The notes beneath the pieces were generated by a model that was given only the letters and a program-made list of their open reading frames with translations, ran no database searches and was not told the DNA's origin. A stretch of DNA of 14,366 nt, from assembly GCA_964510495.1 (NCBI GenBank), contig CAZECR010000029.1, positions 1 through 14,366 of the forward strand, given 5' to 3'. Position 1 is the stretch's first letter, and each line of letters starts with the position of its first letter. The translations under genes and the position numbers were made by a program. This DNA is from CAZECR01 sp964510495 (GTDB lineage: Bacteria; Patescibacteriota; Patescibacteriia; Magasanikbacterales; GWA2-37-8). Positions 1 through 7,429 of the stretch are shown here, piece by piece.

Positions 1-248
1 AGCTTGAGTCCGAAACTGAGTCCAAACAGGCGTGTTATCCAGTAGTAGAATTGTACTTTAGTGTGTGAAGGTCGAACGCCACGGCCAGTGATCTCTCGCC
101 ACATTTCATAATGATTTTTTTCTTGCAGCACCATCTTTTCGATGATTTTGCGGTCATTTGGGTTTTTAACGATCTTGAGAATTTTTTTGTAAATACAATA
201 TTCCGTGTGTTCATTTTTTTGAATGGTAATGAGGCGTGGATCGATCAT
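1..248 (-). CDS. Ferritin-like domain of a VIT1/CCC1-type protein (N-terminal part, cut by window edge)
   Basis: The leftward frame from ATG at 248 stays open to the window edge (82 codons plus 2 bases). The protein begins MIDPRLITIQKNEHTEY. It has Glu13/Glu16 in a first helix and an ExxH motif (E43-K-N-H46) in a second, the spacing expected of a diiron ferritin/rubrerythrin-like domain. It then runs into an aromatic, hydrophobic stretch (FYYWITRLFGLSFGLK) that resembles the junction to the VIT1/CCC1 membrane domain. Proteins of this architecture are thought to move Fe or Mn across the membrane; the transporter part lies outside the window, so transport is inferred. No SD precedes the ATG, and a promoter ends only 7 nt upstream, suggesting a leaderless mRNA. 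An in-frame GTG two codons upstream (252-254) is an alternative start. The gene faces away from the lipoprotein gene at 389. Confidence 0.72.
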   Translation of the reverse strand, partial: MIDPRLITIQKNEHTEYCIYKKILKIVKNPNDRKIIEKMVLQEKNHYEMWREITGRGVRPSHTKVQFYYWITRLFGLSFGLK

Positions 249-255
249 ATGCACT

Positions 256-284
256 ATAGTAACAATAGAAGCACGGTGCGTCAA
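256..284 (-). promoter_or_regulatory. Promoter of the ferritin-like/VIT gene
   Basis: On the minus strand, TTGACG (279-284) is followed by a 17-nt spacer and TACTAT (256-261), a good sigma-70 type pair. A start point about 7 nt after the -10 would fall at or next to the ATG at 248, which implies a leaderless or nearly leaderless transcript and fits the absence of an SD. Confidence 0.6.
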
Positions 285-304
285 TTAAAGCCGCTGTCGC
301 CATA

Positions 305-331
305 AAAGCCTGTTTTTGAGGTAGAGGCTTT
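305..331. repeat. Small inverted repeat upstream of the lipoprotein gene
   Basis: AAAGCCT (305-311) and AGGCTTT (325-331) can pair as a 7-bp stem with a 13-nt loop, in the spacer between the divergent genes at 248 and 389. The right arm overlaps a weak -35-like TTTACT (329-334). It could be an operator or chance; there is no clear terminator U-tract. No convincing promoter for the gene at 389 was found besides TATGAT (346-351) without a well-spaced -35. Confidence 0.25.
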
Positions 332-388
332 ACTTTTGCTAAAAATATGATAAGAATCACGTAACGGTTTACACCAAGGAGGTGCATC

Positions 389-1597
389 ATGGTACGTTTG
401 TGGTTGATTGCCCTAGTCGTTGCTATGGGTTGCGGGGCCAATGCTGACCCGTCGGTCTCCCCAGATCAGGACGGTGCTGCTTCCGGCTCTGTGCCCGGAT
501 TCTCGCGAGTCTTCGAGGCCTCGTGGCCAGCAGCAAGCCAGGGAGTGCCGACGCCCATGTGCCGGGACACCGCGTGGTGCTGGCTGGTGGCTAGCGACAG
601 TTCGTACCAGTCCTTCCTGCCGACATCCAAGGACTGGCACGTGGCCACTTCTCCCAGCAAAGGCGCGTCGGTCGGCATCCCAACGAGTTTTGCGAGTAGT
701 AAAGATGCGGTTCTGATCGGCAGCACGCTCGGCTACACGCTGCGAGACTATGCCGGTGACCTCCAGCGAGTTGGAAAAGACTCGTATGCGAGCGTTGCCG
801 CCTGCCATAGCGGCTTCTGCGTCGCAGTGACTCCGAAGCCAGAGCTGACGACGGCTGGGCTCCATCTTTTTGCTTTCGACTCCAGTGGCGAACCCGTCAA
901 TGACGGAGACATCGCGCTGCAAAATGGCTGGGAGCAGCAATTGTGCGCGCCGGTCGCTGACAGTCTGGCGCCCCTTGCTTTTGGCAACAACACGGTCGAG
1001 CGCCGGGTGGGAATTCTCTATCGCCGCTTCCTGAAAAGCGGTAATGGGGGAATTGCGCTCGAGCTTCGTTTGGCGGTAGTCGTGTACGCGGGCGTGCGCT
1101 ACAACGGCGTCGATACTCCCACAGACATCCTGCTCGATCAGCGAACCAGCCTGGTTGGTGGCACGACTTCGTGCGGCGATCTGTATAAGAACACTGCTAT
1201 CCAGGGCCAAAGCCTCAGCATGCACGGGGATGGTTTGGCTGCGGCTTGGAGAAATGATTCGGGGCTGCTGCTCTCTATCATCGGCTACAAGGACCAAAAA
1301 ATCGAGCTGCCGGCAGAAAGGCCGGTACCGTATCTGCCAGGCACCATCTTTTTGGCGCTCCCTAATGCCAAACAGCTGATTGGGGTTGTGCCGCAGGTCG
1401 GCAACACGTACGCTCGTTTCGTAGCTGTCGACAGCATGGGTTACCCGTCGCTCCATCTTGATCTTGATCCCAAAATCGCCGCAGCAAGCCTTAGTGCCTT
1501 TGGGAGAGATCAGGTAATCGTCGTAACGCGGCCGGCGGAGCAAGATGGAAAGCCGGGGGCTACGTTAGTAGGCCGGCTCCTTCGCTACACGCCGTAG
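389..1597 (+). CDS. Predicted secreted lipoprotein, beta-propeller-like, function unknown
   Basis: 402 aa. The start is fixed by AAGGAGGTG (376-384), leaving a 4-nt spacer to the ATG (6 nt from the AGGAGG core). The N-terminus MVRLWLIALVVAMGC is a short positive and hydrophobic signal ending in an imperfect lipobox (A-M-G-C15), followed by a Ser/Asp/Gly-rich linker, so a lipid-anchored surface protein is likely. The mature part has six further cysteines in close pairs or singles: CRDTAWC (58-64), CHSGFC near 139-144, one near 186 and one near 262. Segments such as SVAACHSGFCVAV followed by LHLFAFDSSGEPV resemble blades of beta-propeller-like proteins common in myxobacterial secretomes. That is a recalled resemblance, not a domain hit. 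The gene is visibly GC-richer than its neighbours and ends before a bidirectional terminator, facing the Dsb-type gene at 1717-2382. The function is unknown. Confidence 0.75.
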   Translation: MVRLWLIALVVAMGCGANADPSVSPDQDGAASGSVPGFSRVFEASWPAASQGVPTPMCRDTAWCWLVASDSSYQSFLPTSKDWHVATSPSKGASVGIPTSFASSKDAVLIGSTLGYTLRDYAGDLQRVGKDSYASVAACHSGFCVAVTPKPELTTAGLHLFAFDSSGEPVNDGDIALQNGWEQQLCAPVADSLAPLAFGNNTVERRVGILYRRFLKSGNGGIALELRLAVVVYAGVRYNGVDTPTDILLDQRTSLVGGTTSCGDLYKNTAIQGQSLSMHGDGLAAAWRNDSGLLLSIIGYKDQKIELPAERPVPYLPGTIFLALPNAKQLIGVVPQVGNTYARFVAVDSMGYPSLHLDLDPKIAAASLSAFGRDQVIVVTRPAEQDGKPGATLVGRLLRYTP

Positions 1598-1662
1598 AAA
1601 CGCCGTACATTTTTTATAGAGACATCTCGTCTCGAACCGGCCACGACTACTTGAGTCGCGGC

Positions 1663-1703
1663 AATTAAAAAACCTTCCATAGTATTTGGAAGGTTTTTTA
1701 ATT
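1663..1703. terminator. Bidirectional rho-independent terminator
   Basis: A perfect 17-bp inverted repeat (1663-1679 with 1687-1703) has a 7-nt loop. Its core CCTTCCA/TGGAAGG is flanked by A6 on one side and T6 on the other, so it can terminate both the lipoprotein gene (+) and the Dsb-type gene (-). Two smaller hairpins precede it: GAGAC/GTCTC at 1619-1633 and CGACT/AGTCG at 1643-1657. Confidence 0.88.
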
Positions 1704-1716
1704 CAGGTCAAAGAGT

Positions 1717-2382
1717 CTAAGAACCGCTTTGAATCAAAGTTTTAAATTCTTCGTATGTCTTCGGGTTCGTGATTTTCTTGCCATTGAGGTAAAAAGTAGG
1801 TGTTGAATTAACCCCAGCATGGAGTCCTCCATTAGCATCTTCGTCAACTAACTTTTTAATTTCATCGGAATTGAGGTCGGCAGCAAACTTTGCTTCATCG
1901 AGTCCGAGTTCTTTGGCGTATCCCTTGAAGGTTGCTTCGGCATCTTTGGCGTTTTCCCACGAACCCTGGCGATCAAAGAGGAGGTCATGCATTTCCCAAA
2001 ACTGGCCTTGTTTGCCAGCTGCTTCGGCAGCCTGGGAAGCAAGCTCGGCATGAATGTGCTGTGACAATGGGAAGTGGCGATACACCAGTAAGATTTGGTT
2101 ATCGAAGTCCTTCATTAACTGGCGAATGAGCGGTTCGTAAGCGCCACAGGCTGGGCATTGGAGATCGCTATATTCAACTAGAATATTTTTGGCGTAGAGG
2201 TTTCCGCGAGTCCAATCGGAAGCGGAAACTGAAGGGATGTCTCCACCAGTTACTCCGGTTGGGTTACTGGATGCGCCAAGTCGCATGAGGCCATACACAC
2301 ATACAGCAATTACAGCCAAGATGCCAAGGCCAATGCCAACACTTTTAAGGGCGCTATTATTTTGACTGTTTGAGCTCGTCAT
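1717..2382 (-). CDS. DsbA-family membrane-anchored thiol:disulfide oxidoreductase
   Basis: 221 aa. An N-terminal membrane anchor (about residues 15-33, SVGIGLGILAVIAVCVYGLM) leads to an extracytoplasmic thioredoxin-like domain. The active site is C76-P-A-C79 in YSDLQCPACGAYEP, with an inserted helical region (about 105-185) and the cis-proline loop S193-T-P-T196 followed by FYLNGKK. The layout matches the BdbD/DsbA group of oxidants that form disulfides in secreted proteins; some relatives are isomerases. No SD precedes the ATG, and the upstream minus strand is T-rich. It shares a terminator with the convergent cysteine-containing lipoprotein gene, a plausible but unproven substrate. No DsbB/VKOR partner is visible in the window. 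A short shadow frame inside is not real. Confidence 0.9.
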   Translation of the reverse strand: MTSSNSQNNSALKSVGIGLGILAVIAVCVYGLMRLGASSNPTGVTGGDIPSVSASDWTRGNLYAKNILVEYSDLQCPACGAYEPLIRQLMKDFDNQILLVYRHFPLSQHIHAELASQAAEAAGKQGQFWEMHDLLFDRQGSWENAKDAEATFKGYAKELGLDEAKFAADLNSDEIKKLVDEDANGGLHAGVNSTPTFYLNGKKITNPKTYEEFKTLIQSGS

Positions 2383-2411
2383 AAGGAAGGAATAAACAAA
2401 TGAATTTTGAG

Positions 2412-2442
2412 TACATAACTAACTGTACCGTATCTTTTTCAA
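2412..2442 (-). promoter_or_regulatory. Possible promoter of the DsbA-type gene
   Basis: On the minus strand TTGAAA (2437-2442) precedes TTATGT (2413-2418, 18-nt spacer) or TATGTA (2412-2417, 19-nt spacer). Either lies about 30 nt upstream of the ATG at 2382. The -10 match is weak and the region is AT-rich, so this is tentative. Confidence 0.35.
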
Positions 2443-2507
2443 AAAAACAAGCTATAAGGCTACGATTGACAAAAAGCATCTGACCATGGTTTTCTATAGC
2501 CAAGTTT

Positions 2508-2512
2508 GGAGG
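2508..2512 (+). promoter_or_regulatory. Shine-Dalgarno site deciding the start of the 145-aa orphan
   Basis: GGAGG (2508-2512) lies 5 nt before ATG 2518. A TTG at 2506 in the same frame would place the SD inside the coding region, so ATG 2518 is preferred. A perfect TTGACA occurs upstream at 2466-2471, but no -10 box stands at a normal distance from it. Confidence 0.7.
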
Positions 2513-2517
2513 CGAAT

Positions 2518-2955
2518 ATGTTGGAAAGAAAAGTCCGAATTCTCGACCCGCGCAGCGATTACCCTGAAACTGCGGGACGACCACTGATCGGACGGGTCCG
2601 TGTCTGGCGTGACCAGACAATGGTGCCCGAGATTGATGTGGCTTCCGGCAAAGTTGGTTGGCGGTTTCTTAGCGCAGAGCGCGAGCATATGCTTGAAGAG
2701 GCCGGTTTTCTGAAGACGGCTCCGGACGGCACGTATACCGAACTCCACGGCTTCTGCTGTCTGCAAGTTCTGCCGAGAGATCTGGCGTATTTGCAGCAAG
2801 GCGGTTCGCACAACAAGCTCGTGGTTTTGACGCTCACGGGGCCTCTGACCGAGCAGAGCTGGATCGTTTCGACCAGTCGGTGTGCCAAGGATCCGCTTCG
2901 CCAAGTGCGGATTGATAAAGAAGGCTTAGAGATTTTCTTTTTTCCGCTTACCTAA
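2518..2955 (+). CDS. Orphan 145-aa protein, function unknown
   Basis: This is an unrecognised soluble-looking protein beginning MLERKVRILDPRSDY. It has no signal peptide and no membrane segment. It is mixed alpha/beta in character, with a helix-like segment SAEREHMLEEAGFL and strand-like segments KLVVLTLTG and GLEIFFFPLT at the C-terminus. It contains a Cys-Cys pair (HGFCCLQVLP) and one further cysteine (TSRCAKD). The gene stands alone: divergent from the Dsb-type gene (135 bp spacer) and convergent with recA, with a terminator between. It is richer in GC than the flanking genes and has a strong SD, unlike most core genes here. The reading frame is clean for 145 codons, and the SD and position within a discrete intergenic slot support a real gene. 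Acquisition by transfer is an inference from composition. Confidence 0.65.
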   Translation: MLERKVRILDPRSDYPETAGRPLIGRVRVWRDQTMVPEIDVASGKVGWRFLSAEREHMLEEAGFLKTAPDGTYTELHGFCCLQVLPRDLAYLQQGGSHNKLVVLTLTGPLTEQSWIVSTSRCAKDPLRQVRIDKEGLEIFFFPLT

Positions 2956-2987
2956 AAACAGCGGATTATCCCCCCTTTTTGGGATTC

Positions 2988-3033
2988 AAAAAACCGGTCC
3001 CAACTCTCGGAGTCAGGACCGGCTTCTGTTTTT
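2988..3033. terminator. Rho-independent terminator for recA, probably bidirectional
   Basis: CCGGTCC (2994-3000) pairs with GGACCGG (3016-3022), and the loop can extend with an inner ACTC/GAGT stem. On the minus strand the stem is followed by T6 (plus-strand A6 at 2988-2993), which ends the ftsK-rodZ-recA transcript. On the plus strand the stem is followed by CTTCTGTTTTT (3023-3033), enough to end the orphan gene's transcript. A small hairpin (ATCCC 2968-2972, GGGAT 2981-2985) lies just before it. Confidence 0.85.
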
Positions 3034-3042
3034 AAGGAGTTT

Positions 3043-4128
3043 TTATTCCTGTGGCGGAGGAGTTTCTTCGCTTGATGATCCTTCGTCAGGGTTGCCCGCT
3101 TCTTCGTCTGGGGCGTCTCCGCGATCAGAAGCTTCAATGACTTGCGTTCGAATTTCTTTGAGTAATTTTGGATTATCACGAAGATATTTTTTGGCAGTTT
3201 CGCGACCAACACCCAATTTTTCTTCTTTATAAGAATACGAGTTGCCTCTTTTTTCAATTACTTTGTAAGTGACAGCAGTATCAAGTACGTCGCCAGAAAC
3301 AGAAATGCCTTCGTTATACATGATATCAAACTCTGTTGTGCGGAACGGGGCAGCTACTTTATTTTTAACAATTTTAATTTTTACGCGGTTACCGATGATT
3401 TTGTCACCTTGTTTGATTTGAGCGGCGCGGCGAATTTCGATACGAACCGAAGAGTAGAATTTAAGAGCTACACCACCGGTCGTTGTTTCTGGGTTGCCAA
3501 ACACGATACCAATTTTGAGACGAGTCTGGTTGATAAAGATAACAACGGTTTTTGATTTACTGATGATACCGGTGAGTTTGCGAAGAGCCTGGCTCATGAG
3601 GCGGGCTTGAAGACCCATGTGTTGGTCACCCATCTCACCTTCGATTTCGGCTTTCGGTACGAGGGCGGCAACCGAGTCGATAACCACAACATCAACGGCA
3701 TTGGAGCGAACCAGTGTCTCAACGATTTCGAGCGCTTGTTCGCCAGTATCCGGTTGTGAGATAAGGAGCTCATCGACACGAACGCCGATTTTTTTAGCGT
3801 AGTCAGGGTCAAGCGCGTGCTCAGCGTCAACATACGCAGCGATACCACCAAGTTTTTGCACTTCGGCTACAATGTGCTGCGCAAGTGTCGTTTTACCGCT
3901 GGCTTCTGGTCCATAAATTTCAACAACGCGGCCGCGTGGCACACCCTTAACACCAAGAGCAATATCAAGTGACAGAGCGCCTGTTGATACTGCATCAACC
4001 TGCATTGCTTTAGCTTCACCAAATTTCATAATCGCTCCATCGCCAAAACGACTTTTGATTTGTTCGATCGCGCTTTCGGCTGCTTTTAGTTTTTCTTTAA
4101 CTTCATCGCTCGTTGTCTGTTTAGCCAT
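3043..4128 (-). CDS. recA: RecA recombinase
   Basis: 361 aa. This is the ATP-dependent strand-exchange protein of homologous recombination, which in bacteria with an SOS system also triggers repressor self-cleavage. Visible signatures are Walker A GPEASGKT (73-80), the catalytic glutamate in DAEHALDP (E103), Walker B VVVID (147-151), and the DNA-binding loops around EIEGEMGDQHMGL (161-173) and GNPETTTGG (211-219). It ends in a normal acidic, flexible tail rich in D/E/S/P. Length and motif order match full-length bacterial RecA. It is the last gene of the ftsK-rodZ-recA run, 28 bp after the rodZ-like stop. GGAGG on the minus strand (4149-4145) lies 16 nt before the ATG, farther than usual, with no in-frame ATG, GTG or TTG between them. 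No LexA-type operator was recognised upstream. Confidence 0.98.
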   Translation of the reverse strand: MAKQTTSDEVKEKLKAAESAIEQIKSRFGDGAIMKFGEAKAMQVDAVSTGALSLDIALGVKGVPRGRVVEIYGPEASGKTTLAQHIVAEVQKLGGIAAYVDAEHALDPDYAKKIGVRVDELLISQPDTGEQALEIVETLVRSNAVDVVVIDSVAALVPKAEIEGEMGDQHMGLQARLMSQALRKLTGIISKSKTVVIFINQTRLKIGIVFGNPETTTGGVALKFYSSVRIEIRRAAQIKQGDKIIGNRVKIKIVKNKVAAPFRTTEFDIMYNEGISVSGDVLDTAVTYKVIEKRGNSYSYKEEKLGVGRETAKKYLRDNPKLLKEIRTQVIEASDRGDAPDEEAGNPDEGSSSEETPPPQE

Positions 4129-4156
4129 ACAGTAAAAATTAGTTCCTCCCGGTAAA

Positions 4157-4882
4157 TTAATAAGGTAATATTTTTTGAGAAAATTTATTCGTATCGTTCA
4201 AGCTCACTGGGTTCAAGCGCATGATTACATGCCGAGTAATCGTAGTTGTCTTGCCATGCTTCTTTTTAGTTGAAGAAATGGTAATGGTGTTAAGGCCGGG
4301 CATAAGGTTCAATTCGGCCTGGAATTTTCCATCGCTATTCATAATTACTTCTTGTCCGTTCACCGCGAGTTTAGACTCAGCCTCGGTGGCGCCTTCTACT
4401 ACCGTGGCGGCACCACTCACGATTGCTCCTTCAGCCGGACTAAAAACGCTCAGCGTGGGTGGCTCGAGGATGCCTTTGATTTGCCAGCTTAAATAGCCGG
4501 CAAAGATAAGGACAAGGCAGGCCCCGACGCTATTGCGAAGGAAAATACCTACAGAGCTGAAGGGAAAATACTTCATTTTCTTAAGCGGATGAACCATTGC
4601 AGCATTCGCAAGTCCTTCTTCGCGAGTAAATTGGAGGATGGCGTCGTCAACAGGAAGTTGAAGAAGTGTTGCGTACGAACGAACGTAGGCAAGGCGGTGT
4701 GATCTGGCTTTAGGTAGAGCGGCAAACGATCCCTTTTCAAGCAGCGCTAAATATTTTTCGGGAATGCGCGTTTCGTGACTTACTGCGGCCAGCGTAAGAT
4801 TTTTATCTTCACGTGTAACTTTAAAAAGTTCGCCGAGGCGCAAGGTGGAAGAGGTAATTTTTTTAAAGCAGAAGACAGCCAT
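4157..4882 (-). CDS. RodZ-like membrane protein: cytoplasmic HTH, one TM, extracellular Ig-like domain
   Basis: 241 aa. Residues about 15-75 form a RodZ/HTH_25-type helix-turn-helix (LGELFKVTREDKNLTLAAVS, then IPEKYLALLEKGSFAALP and LAYVRSYATLL), the module that in RodZ binds MreB. A basic patch (KKMKYF) precedes a single membrane helix (about 112-134). Residues about 142-222 form a bacterial Ig-like fold (PTLSVFSPAEGAIV through LNLMPGLNTITISS), similar to the glucodextranase-B type domain. RodZ-like proteins help organise cell shape and wall growth, but MreB is not in this window, so the role is inferred. The start lies 9 bp after the ftsK stop with no SD, implying translational coupling or reinitiation. 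A DNA-binding regulator role for the HTH is the main alternative. Confidence 0.82.
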   Translation of the reverse strand: MAVFCFKKITSSTLRLGELFKVTREDKNLTLAAVSHETRIPEKYLALLEKGSFAALPKARSHRLAYVRSYATLLQLPVDDAILQFTREEGLANAAMVHPLKKMKYFPFSSVGIFLRNSVGACLVLIFAGYLSWQIKGILEPPTLSVFSPAEGAIVSGAATVVEGATEAESKLAVNGQEVIMNSDGKFQAELNLMPGLNTITISSTKKKHGKTTTITRHVIMRLNPVSLNDTNKFSQKILPY

Positions 4883-4891
4883 ACGCAGAAA

Positions 4892-7183
4892 TTATAATGA
4901 TTCTTTGTCCGAAGGAGTTGGGGGATCAAACACTGTTCCGCCTGCATCCATGGTCTGCTCTTCGACTGGTAATTCTTCTTCCGCACGCAAATGTTCGGTG
5001 AAAACTTCGCGCGGTTTTGCTCCGTCAGCTGGACCTACTATACCAGCCTCTTCCAGTTCGTCAAGAAGTCTCGCGGCGCGCGCGTAACCAACTTTCATAC
5101 GACGCTGCAAAAGCGAGGCGCTGGCCTTGCCCGATTCCAAAATAATCTTTTTTGCATCATCAAAAAGTGGATCCTGGTCGTCGCTTGGTCCGCCAAAGAG
5201 GCTCATGGTGCCGCCACCAGCAGTATGATTGCCTTTGGTAACAATTGATTCGTCGTATTCAGGTGGTTCGTCACCTTTGAGGTAATCAACGACCCGTTTC
5301 ATTTCTTCTTCCGATACATAGGCTCCCTGAATACGCTTAGGAGTTGAGAGATCGGCGGTCAACAGAAGCATGTCTCCGCGGCCGAGTAATTTTTCAGCAC
5401 CCGACATGTCGAGAATCGTGCGTGAATCAACGAGTGACGCCACCGAAAAAGCCATGCGCCCTGGAATATTGGCCTTCATGAGACCGGTAATAACTTCCAC
5501 GCTCGGGCGCTGTGTAGCGACGATCAAATGAATACCAACCGCACGAGCCATCTGAGCAAGACGAATGATGCCCGATTCAACTTCGCTCGCGGCCATGGCC
5601 ATAAGGTCGGCAAGCTCATCGATAACGAAAACTAAGTACGGCATTGGTTCAGCAGTGCTTTTATTGTAGGACAAAATATCGCGTTTACCAGCTTTCGAGA
5701 GCACGTCAAAACGCCGTTCCATTTCGCCGATCGTCCACTTGAGCGCATTAACCGTCTTAGCAGCGTCCGTAATGACCGGAGTTAACAAGTGGGGGATGCC
5801 GTTATAAAGTGTTAATTCAACGCGCTTCGGATCAACCATGATAAAGCGCAGCGTTGCCGGGGTGTTTTGGAATAGAAGACTTAAGATGATGGTATTAATA
5901 CCAACTGTTTTACCAGAACCAGTTGCACCAGCAATAAGAAGGTGTGGCATGCGTGGTAAATCGGCAAGGAGTACTTTGCCCGACACATCTTTACCGAGTG
6001 CAATCAGCATGTTGTGTTCGCGCTTTAAAAATTCCTGGCTTTCAAATAATTCACGCAAACTAACCATGGCTACTTTTTGATTTGGTACTTCGATGCCAAC
6101 GAGTGATTGGCCGGGGATAGGTGCTTCAATACGGAGTGGGTGTGCAGCGAGGGCGAGCGAAAGATCGTTACTCAGCGCCGTAATACGCGTCAATTTAACG
6201 CCTTTAGCAGGTTTGAGTGAAAACTGAGTAACTGTTGGTCCTACACGCACTTCACCCATTTCGACATCAATACCAAAATTTTTGAAGGTGTCGGCGATCG
6301 TAGCGGCATTGTGCTTAATGTCGCCGGAGGTAGGTTTACTTTTGGAAGTAAAAAGTAGATCAAACGATGGCAAGCTTTTGTAATGAGCGGGTGGTCGGTA
6401 AATTGGTATCGCGGGCCCGGTATCTTTTTCTTCGTGTTCTTCTTCACGCTTGGCGATCGTGCGTTTTTCAGCGGCGCGTTCTGCCTCGCGTTCCTCGGCC
6501 TCGGTATCGACTTCTTCCTCTTCGTCTTCGTCGGCCGTTCCTACAGGGTGGGCAGTAAAGGTGCGTGTAACTGTTTCGTGTTCGCCGACCACACGCACTT
6601 CACTAGCCGGCTTTTTGAAAGCAGCGAAGAAAGCCACGATTTGTTGTCCGATCCAGCCAAAGGCAAGAAATACTTTTTTATGCAGCGCAATAATTTGGGC
6701 GAGCGAGGTGTTGAATAAAAAAATAATCGAGACAAGTAACAGTCCAACGAGAATGAGCAGTGCTCCGAAGTAGCCAATGTAGGTGTTGAGTGGGTAGGAG
6801 AGAGCAAGGCCAACAAGTCCGCCGCCTTCGCCAAGCATGGCGCGTTCATAACTGGGGTTGCCGAGGTGTACAAGACCGTTAAAGCTTAAGAAGAATAAGA
6901 CGCTACCAATAAAATGGGTTGGTTGGTAATCGTAATCAATGTCTTTGATGAGGAGAATAGCAACAACGGTGACAATAATCGGAAAAACATACCGCACCTG
7001 ACCAAACGTAATTGCAAGGAGTCCGTCAATAAACTGGCCCGCCACGCCAGCCATAGAAAAAAAACTAAGCGCCGAAAGACCGCCTACCATGAGGAGGAGA
7101 ATTGCGAGCAGTCCGTGGCTCAGTTGTGGATTTAAATTGATTCGTTCGGTAAGACTTGGTTTGTAAGCACGGCGTCGAGGCAT
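4892..7183 (-). CDS. ftsK: FtsK/SpoIIIE DNA translocase
   Basis: 763 aa. This membrane-anchored motor pumps chromosomal DNA through the closing division septum. The N-terminus has several hydrophobic segments (about 21-47, 62-80, 92-106, 121-131 and 137-157). A highly acidic/charged linker follows (about 215-255, including EDEEEEEVDTEAEER), shorter than the E. coli linker. The alpha/beta motor runs from about 280 to 645, with Walker A GATGSGKT (419-426), Walker B VFVIDE (518-523) and the ATQRPSVEVITGLMKANIP motif. A gamma winged-helix domain (about 670-730, DPLFDDAKKIILESGKASAS) should recognise the polar guide sequences. It is the first gene of the leftward cluster. The ATG is only 10 nt downstream of a strong -10, so the mRNA is nearly leaderless. 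Confidence 0.97.
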   Translation of the reverse strand: MPRRRAYKPSLTERINLNPQLSHGLLAILLLMVGGLSALSFFSMAGVAGQFIDGLLAITFGQVRYVFPIIVTVVAILLIKDIDYDYQPTHFIGSVLFFLSFNGLVHLGNPSYERAMLGEGGGLVGLALSYPLNTYIGYFGALLILVGLLLVSIIFLFNTSLAQIIALHKKVFLAFGWIGQQIVAFFAAFKKPASEVRVVGEHETVTRTFTAHPVGTADEDEEEEVDTEAEEREAERAAEKRTIAKREEEHEEKDTGPAIPIYRPPAHYKSLPSFDLLFTSKSKPTSGDIKHNAATIADTFKNFGIDVEMGEVRVGPTVTQFSLKPAKGVKLTRITALSNDLSLALAAHPLRIEAPIPGQSLVGIEVPNQKVAMVSLRELFESQEFLKREHNMLIALGKDVSGKVLLADLPRMPHLLIAGATGSGKTVGINTIILSLLFQNTPATLRFIMVDPKRVELTLYNGIPHLLTPVITDAAKTVNALKWTIGEMERRFDVLSKAGKRDILSYNKSTAEPMPYLVFVIDELADLMAMAASEVESGIIRLAQMARAVGIHLIVATQRPSVEVITGLMKANIPGRMAFSVASLVDSRTILDMSGAEKLLGRGDMLLLTADLSTPKRIQGAYVSEEEMKRVVDYLKGDEPPEYDESIVTKGNHTAGGGTMSLFGGPSDDQDPLFDDAKKIILESGKASASLLQRRMKVGYARAARLLDELEEAGIVGPADGAKPREVFTEHLRAEEELPVEEQTMDAGGTVFDPPTPSDKESL

Positions 7184-7193
7184 AGTACACTTG

Positions 7194-7202
7194 ATTATAG
7201 CA
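7194..7202 (-). promoter_or_regulatory. Extended -10 promoter of the ftsK-rodZ-recA cluster
   Basis: On the minus strand TGC-TATAAT (plus 7202-7194) is an extended -10 with a perfect TATAAT hexamer. It sits 10 nt before the ftsK ATG, so the 5' leader should be only a few nucleotides. Any -35 would lie in the N run, around 7217-7222, and cannot be seen. Confidence 0.7.
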
Positions 7203-7209
7203 TAGTTTT

Positions 7210-7309
7210 NNNNNNNNNNNNNNNNNNNNNNNNNNNNNNNNNNNNNNNNNNNNNNNNNNNNNNNNNNNNNNNNNNNNNNNNNNNNNNNNNNNNNNNNNNN
7301 NNNNNNNNN
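7210..7309. other. Assembly gap (100 N)
   Basis: Exactly 100 unknown bases, the usual placeholder for a scaffold gap of estimated or unknown size. The -35 of ftsK and the beginning of the gene fragment at 7310-7429 are hidden here, and linkage of the left and right halves depends on paired-read scaffolding. Confidence 0.97.
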
Positions 7310-7429
7310 AGTGCTTTTTCCCTAGCTACGCTGCGAGAAGAGCTGCATGTATTAGCTAACGAATCTAATTCTAAAAGCGTAACCAAAAAAACAGAATATG
7401 TTTATTTGGAGGAGAGAGATGCTTTATAA
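7310..7429 (+). CDS. C-terminal fragment of an unidentified gene
   Basis: The frame is open from the gap edge and gives 39 codons ending at TAA 7427-7429. The peptide has a helix-like part (FSLATLREELHVLANE) and a strand-like tail (KKTEYVYLEERDAL), so it reads like real protein, not random sequence. The start lies in the N run or beyond. Its first third coincides with the left arm of the inverted repeat 7316-7478. It is too short to assign a family. A leftward frame overlapping this area runs straight into the Ns and looks less protein-like. Confidence 0.4.
   Translation, partial: SAFSLATLREELHVLANESNSKSVTKKTEYVYLEERDAL

Noticed and set aside
111..305. A 64-codon plus-strand frame, and a minus-strand frame at 211-441.
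   Set aside because: Both overlap the ferritin-like gene or its promoter region in other frames, have no SD and give hydrophobic or low-quality peptides. They are shadows.
413..1543. A 376-codon open frame antisense to the lipoprotein gene.
   Set aside because: It lacks an SD, signal or domain, is rich in Arg/His in the manner of GC-rich shadow frames, and would start inside the opposing gene. The plus-strand frame has an SD, a signal peptide and a terminator.
2383..2475. A 26-codon plus-strand frame after AAGGAAGGAA upstream of the orphan gene.
   Set aside because: The purine run is not a clear SD, the frame overlaps the dsb promoter region, and the peptide shows no features.
2466..2500. 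TTGACA (2466-2471) with TATAGC (2495-2500) as a promoter for the orphan gene.
   Set aside because: The spacer is 23 nt, far outside the usual 16-18, and no better -10 lies at the right distance.
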